From CAYHPY01 sp964358485 (GTDB lineage: Bacteria > Elusimicrobiota > Elusimicrobia > UBA1565 > UBA9628): a DNA stretch of 64,000 nt. Position 1 is the stretch's first letter; each line of letters starts with the position of its first letter. The notes under the pieces were generated by a model. It was not told the origin of the DNA. It was given only the letters and a program-made list of their open reading frames with translations, and searched no databases. Both the position numbers and the translations under genes were made by a program. Below, piece by piece: positions 62,344-64,000 of this stretch. The DNA is taken from contig CAYHPY010000002.1 in assembly GCA_964358485.1 (NCBI GenBank), forward strand, positions 62,001 to 126,000, in the 5' to 3' direction.

Positions 62344-62349
62344 TAAAAT
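62344..62349 (+). promoter_or_regulatory. TAAAAT -10 box of the CoA-binding-protein gene
   Basis: Ends nine bases before the ATG at 62359; no SD. Consistent with the leaderless pattern seen elsewhere. Confidence 0.4.
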
Positions 62350-62358
62350 AACGGAATT

Positions 62359-62820
62359 ATGGGAACGGAACCGGAACGGGAGAAATGTCGGCTAACGGAA
62401 CTTAAGGGACCGGAAGCAACAATTGATTTCATCCTTAGGATGAAATCAATTGTTGTTGTCGGTTGTTCCCCCAACCCCGCTCGCGCCGGGCATTACGTTC
62501 CGGCCTACATGCAGGAGCAGGGCTACCGGATCATCCCGGTCAACCCCGGCCATGACCGGCTGTTGGGGGAAAAGTGCTACCCGTCCCTATCGGCCGTCCC
62601 GGGGCCGGTGGAGGTGGTCAATGTCTTCCGAAATCCCGACTTCGTCCCCCCGATCATAGAGGAAGCCATCAAGGTCAAGGCCAAGGCCATTTGGCTTCAG
62701 GACGGCGTCACCAGCCCGGAGGCCGAGGAGAAGGCGCGCCAGGCGGGGCTTTTGGTGGTGTCTGACGACTGCATCCTGCGCCGGCACAGGGCTTGGCGGT
62801 TAAAATACCGCGTAATTTAA
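62359..62820 (+). CDS. CoA-binding protein (YccU-type)
   Basis: A 153-residue protein. The Rossmann-like CoA-binding signature is complete: TIDFILRMKSIVVVGCSPNPARAGHYVPAYMQEQGYRIIPVNPGHDRLLGEKCYPSLSAVPGPVEVVNVFRNPDFVPPIIEEAIKVKAKAIWLQDGVTSPEAEEKARQAGLLVVSDDCILRRH, with the conserved Cys near the end. I keep the ATG at 62359 because homologues begin with a helix before the first strand. An ATG at 62440 would start right at that strand. A 39-base perfect palindrome lies within the first codons (62417-62455). Function of the family is poorly known; it probably binds CoA thioesters. Confidence 0.88.
   Translation: MGTEPEREKCRLTELKGPEATIDFILRMKSIVVVGCSPNPARAGHYVPAYMQEQGYRIIPVNPGHDRLLGEKCYPSLSAVPGPVEVVNVFRNPDFVPPIIEEAIKVKAKAIWLQDGVTSPEAEEKARQAGLLVVSDDCILRRHRAWRLKYRVI
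62417..62455. repeat. 39-base perfect palindrome inside the CoA-binding gene
   Basis: Arms 62417-62435 and 62437-62455 are perfectly complementary around a single base. It encodes ATIDFILRMKSIVV in frame. No T-tract follows. Confidence 0.8.
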
Positions 62821-62828
62821 CCGCATGC

Positions 62829-64000
62829 TTACGGCGCTTCTTCGAAAACGACCGGCAGGTCCGAGCGCGGGAGGGTTTGCATCGGGTAGGGGATGGCGCC
62901 CTTGTCGGCCCCGACGGCCAGGCGGTAGCGGACCACTAAGCGGCCGCCGGAGGGTTGGACCGAGCTGATGGAGGCCGTCAGCCCCGTCGCGGGCCCGGCC
63001 AGGACCACCACCAGCATCTGGCGCGTAAAATCGATCGTGGGGGGAGTCCCGCCCATCCGTTTCCAGAAGGCTTCCAGCTCCGCCTGGGTCTTGATGACGG
63101 TTCCCTCGGGCTCGGAGGGGATGTTCCAGGAGGTGTCGGGCTGGGCGGGCGCTCCGGGGGCGAAGGCCGCCCGGCTTTCCTCGGCCAAGAGGCCCGGGGT
63201 GGCCCCGGCCAGGGCGGCGGGGAAAACTTCCCGGCCCAGTTTGATCCGCCGTTCCGCGGCGGCGAAACCGATGGGGCGGGCGTAGCCGGCCCCGGGCGAA
63301 ACGATTTGCTTTATCCCCATGCGGTCCTTTTCGTCGGCCAGGAATTCCTGCTGGGAATCGTTGTTGAAGGAAGGCTGGGGAACCGGCATCGGCTCTCCGT
63401 AAGGAGCCCCGGGCGCCCGTCCGCGGACTTCCGGGGCGGCTTTCGCGGCCGGGGCTTTCGCCTTCAAACCGGCCCCGCCTCCCGAGCCCGCGCCGCCGAA
63501 GCTTGCCAGGCCGCCGTCTCCCGCTCCCCGGACCGCGGCCAGGGCCGATCTTTTGCCCGCTATTTTTTCTTCCCGGGCTCCCTGGCGTTTGGCCGGAGCG
63601 GCATCGGCTCTTATGGAAGTCTCCGGAATATCGTTCTTGGCGGCGCCGATGATCCCGGCGTCAAAACTGAGCCTGGTCGGGACCGGCCGCTCGCGCAGGC
63701 CCTCCATGGCCACGAAGGCCACCGCCACGCCGGAGAGGGCGAAGGCCGCGGTGCGGACCCGGGGGGACCAATCCCCGAAGCCCCAAGCGGGGGCTTGCTC
63801 GGCGGCGCGGCGGGCGTTGAGGCGGTGCATGAAACCGGGCGGCAGGGGGCGGCGGGGGAGGCTGGAGAGAGAGTGAGAGAGGTCCTTGGAATCGTCGATC
63901 TTGGCCCGGCAGGCCGGACATTGCGCCAGATGGGCGGTGACGGCCGAGCGTTCGGAGTCGGCGAGTTCCCCGTCCAGAAAGGCCGACAGGCGGTCCTCGG
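62829..64000 (-). CDS. Membrane anti-sigma factor with PrcB-like C-terminal domain (5' end outside window)
   Basis: The minus-strand frame stays open to the window end, beyond the first ATG at 63830. In that upstream part lies a zf-HC2 anti-sigma motif: ERSAVTAHLAQCPACRAK (H-x3-C-x2-C, bases about 63909-63932), preceded by RLSAFLDGELADS. A single TM segment follows (TAAFALSGVAVAFVAM), then a long low-complexity Ala/Gly region. The C-terminal 100 residues (EGTVIKTQAELEAFWKRMGG, PTIDFTRQMLVVVLAG) match the PrcB C-terminal domain. The cognate ECF sigma gene is expected just past the right edge. It binds a sigma factor in the cytoplasm and senses through its exported domain. Confidence 0.8.
   Translation of the reverse strand, partial: EDRLSAFLDGELADSERSAVTAHLAQCPACRAKIDDSKDLSHSLSSLPRRPLPPGFMHRLNARRAAEQAPAWGFGDWSPRVRTAAFALSGVAVAFVAMEGLRERPVPTRLSFDAGIIGAAKNDIPETSIRADAAPAKRQGAREEKIAGKRSALAAVRGAGDGGLASFGGAGSGGGAGLKAKAPAAKAAPEVRGRAPGAPYGEPMPVPQPSFNNDSQQEFLADEKDRMGIKQIVSPGAGYARPIGFAAAERRIKLGREVFPAALAGATPGLLAEESRAAFAPGAPAQPDTSWNIPSEPEGTVIKTQAELEAFWKRMGGTPPTIDFTRQMLVVVLAGPATGLTASISSVQPSGGRLVVRYRLAVGADKGAIPYPMQTLPRSDLPVVFEEAP

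Overview
This is a GC-rich, gene-dense bacterial chromosome segment. It has long collinear operons joined by 4-base stop/start overlaps and almost no non-coding space: the longest gap is about 290 bases, and there are no rRNA, tRNA or CRISPR loci. Lineage is inferred only. A class III-type pilin, a PorV-like outer-membrane protein, an FlgD-like C-terminal domain, giant fibronectin-type surface proteins and very long coiled coils together suggest a Gram-negative, uncultivated lineage such as Elusimicrobiota. Many genes have a TATAAT-like -10 box 6 to 9 bases before the start codon, so leaderless mRNAs look common.

Layout. (1) 1-10661: a membrane/TPR protein, a lipoprotein, two methyltransferases, an SRPBCC protein, a CPA2 cation/proton antiporter with an attenuator-like leader, an M16 protease pair (one active, one inactive subunit) and a lipoprotein whose domain resembles a pilin. 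(2) 10704-20198: an accessory, defence-like island. It holds an XRE regulator, a lone receiver protein, a TPR protein, a DarTG toxin-antitoxin locus whose toxin has lost its N-terminus, and an operon of YhcG/DUF1016 nuclease, SNF2 ATPase and SWIM zinc-finger protein. (3) 20420-38176, minus strand: one roughly 18 kb surface operon with a strong promoter at 38269-38296. It encodes a secreted protein, a 3671-residue fibronectin/beta-propeller protein with a 4.5 kb internal duplication, a second propeller protein, a PorV-like protein and a nucleotidyltransferase-methyltransferase fusion.

(4) 38399-43276, minus strand: the most unusual region, a radical-SAM RiPP-type locus. In order it has a degenerate HD-GYP protein, an HPr-kinase-like ATPase, a PqqD-like recognition protein, a SPASM radical SAM enzyme, a 49-residue Cys-containing precursor peptide (easily missed), an S26-type peptidase fused in frame to a type IV pilin, and a small membrane protein. 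(5) 43362-50102, plus strand: exopolysaccharide genes (Wza, Wzc, glycosyltransferase, WbqC, ExeA-like ATPase, WecA/MraY-like transferase). (6) 50099-59828: two adjacent giant coiled-coil proteins (2294 and 950 residues) that share a recurring GHHPR motif. (7) 59875-64000: a VIT/VWA secreted protein, a CoA-binding protein and a membrane anti-sigma factor (cut by the window end) with a PrcB-like C-terminus.

The RiPP locus and the YhcG-SNF2-SWIM/DarG island are the best candidates for undescribed systems. Three long inverted repeats (39347-39416, 62417-62455, 38335-38384) are also notable. Two of them lie inside coding sequence near protein N-termini or domain junctions.
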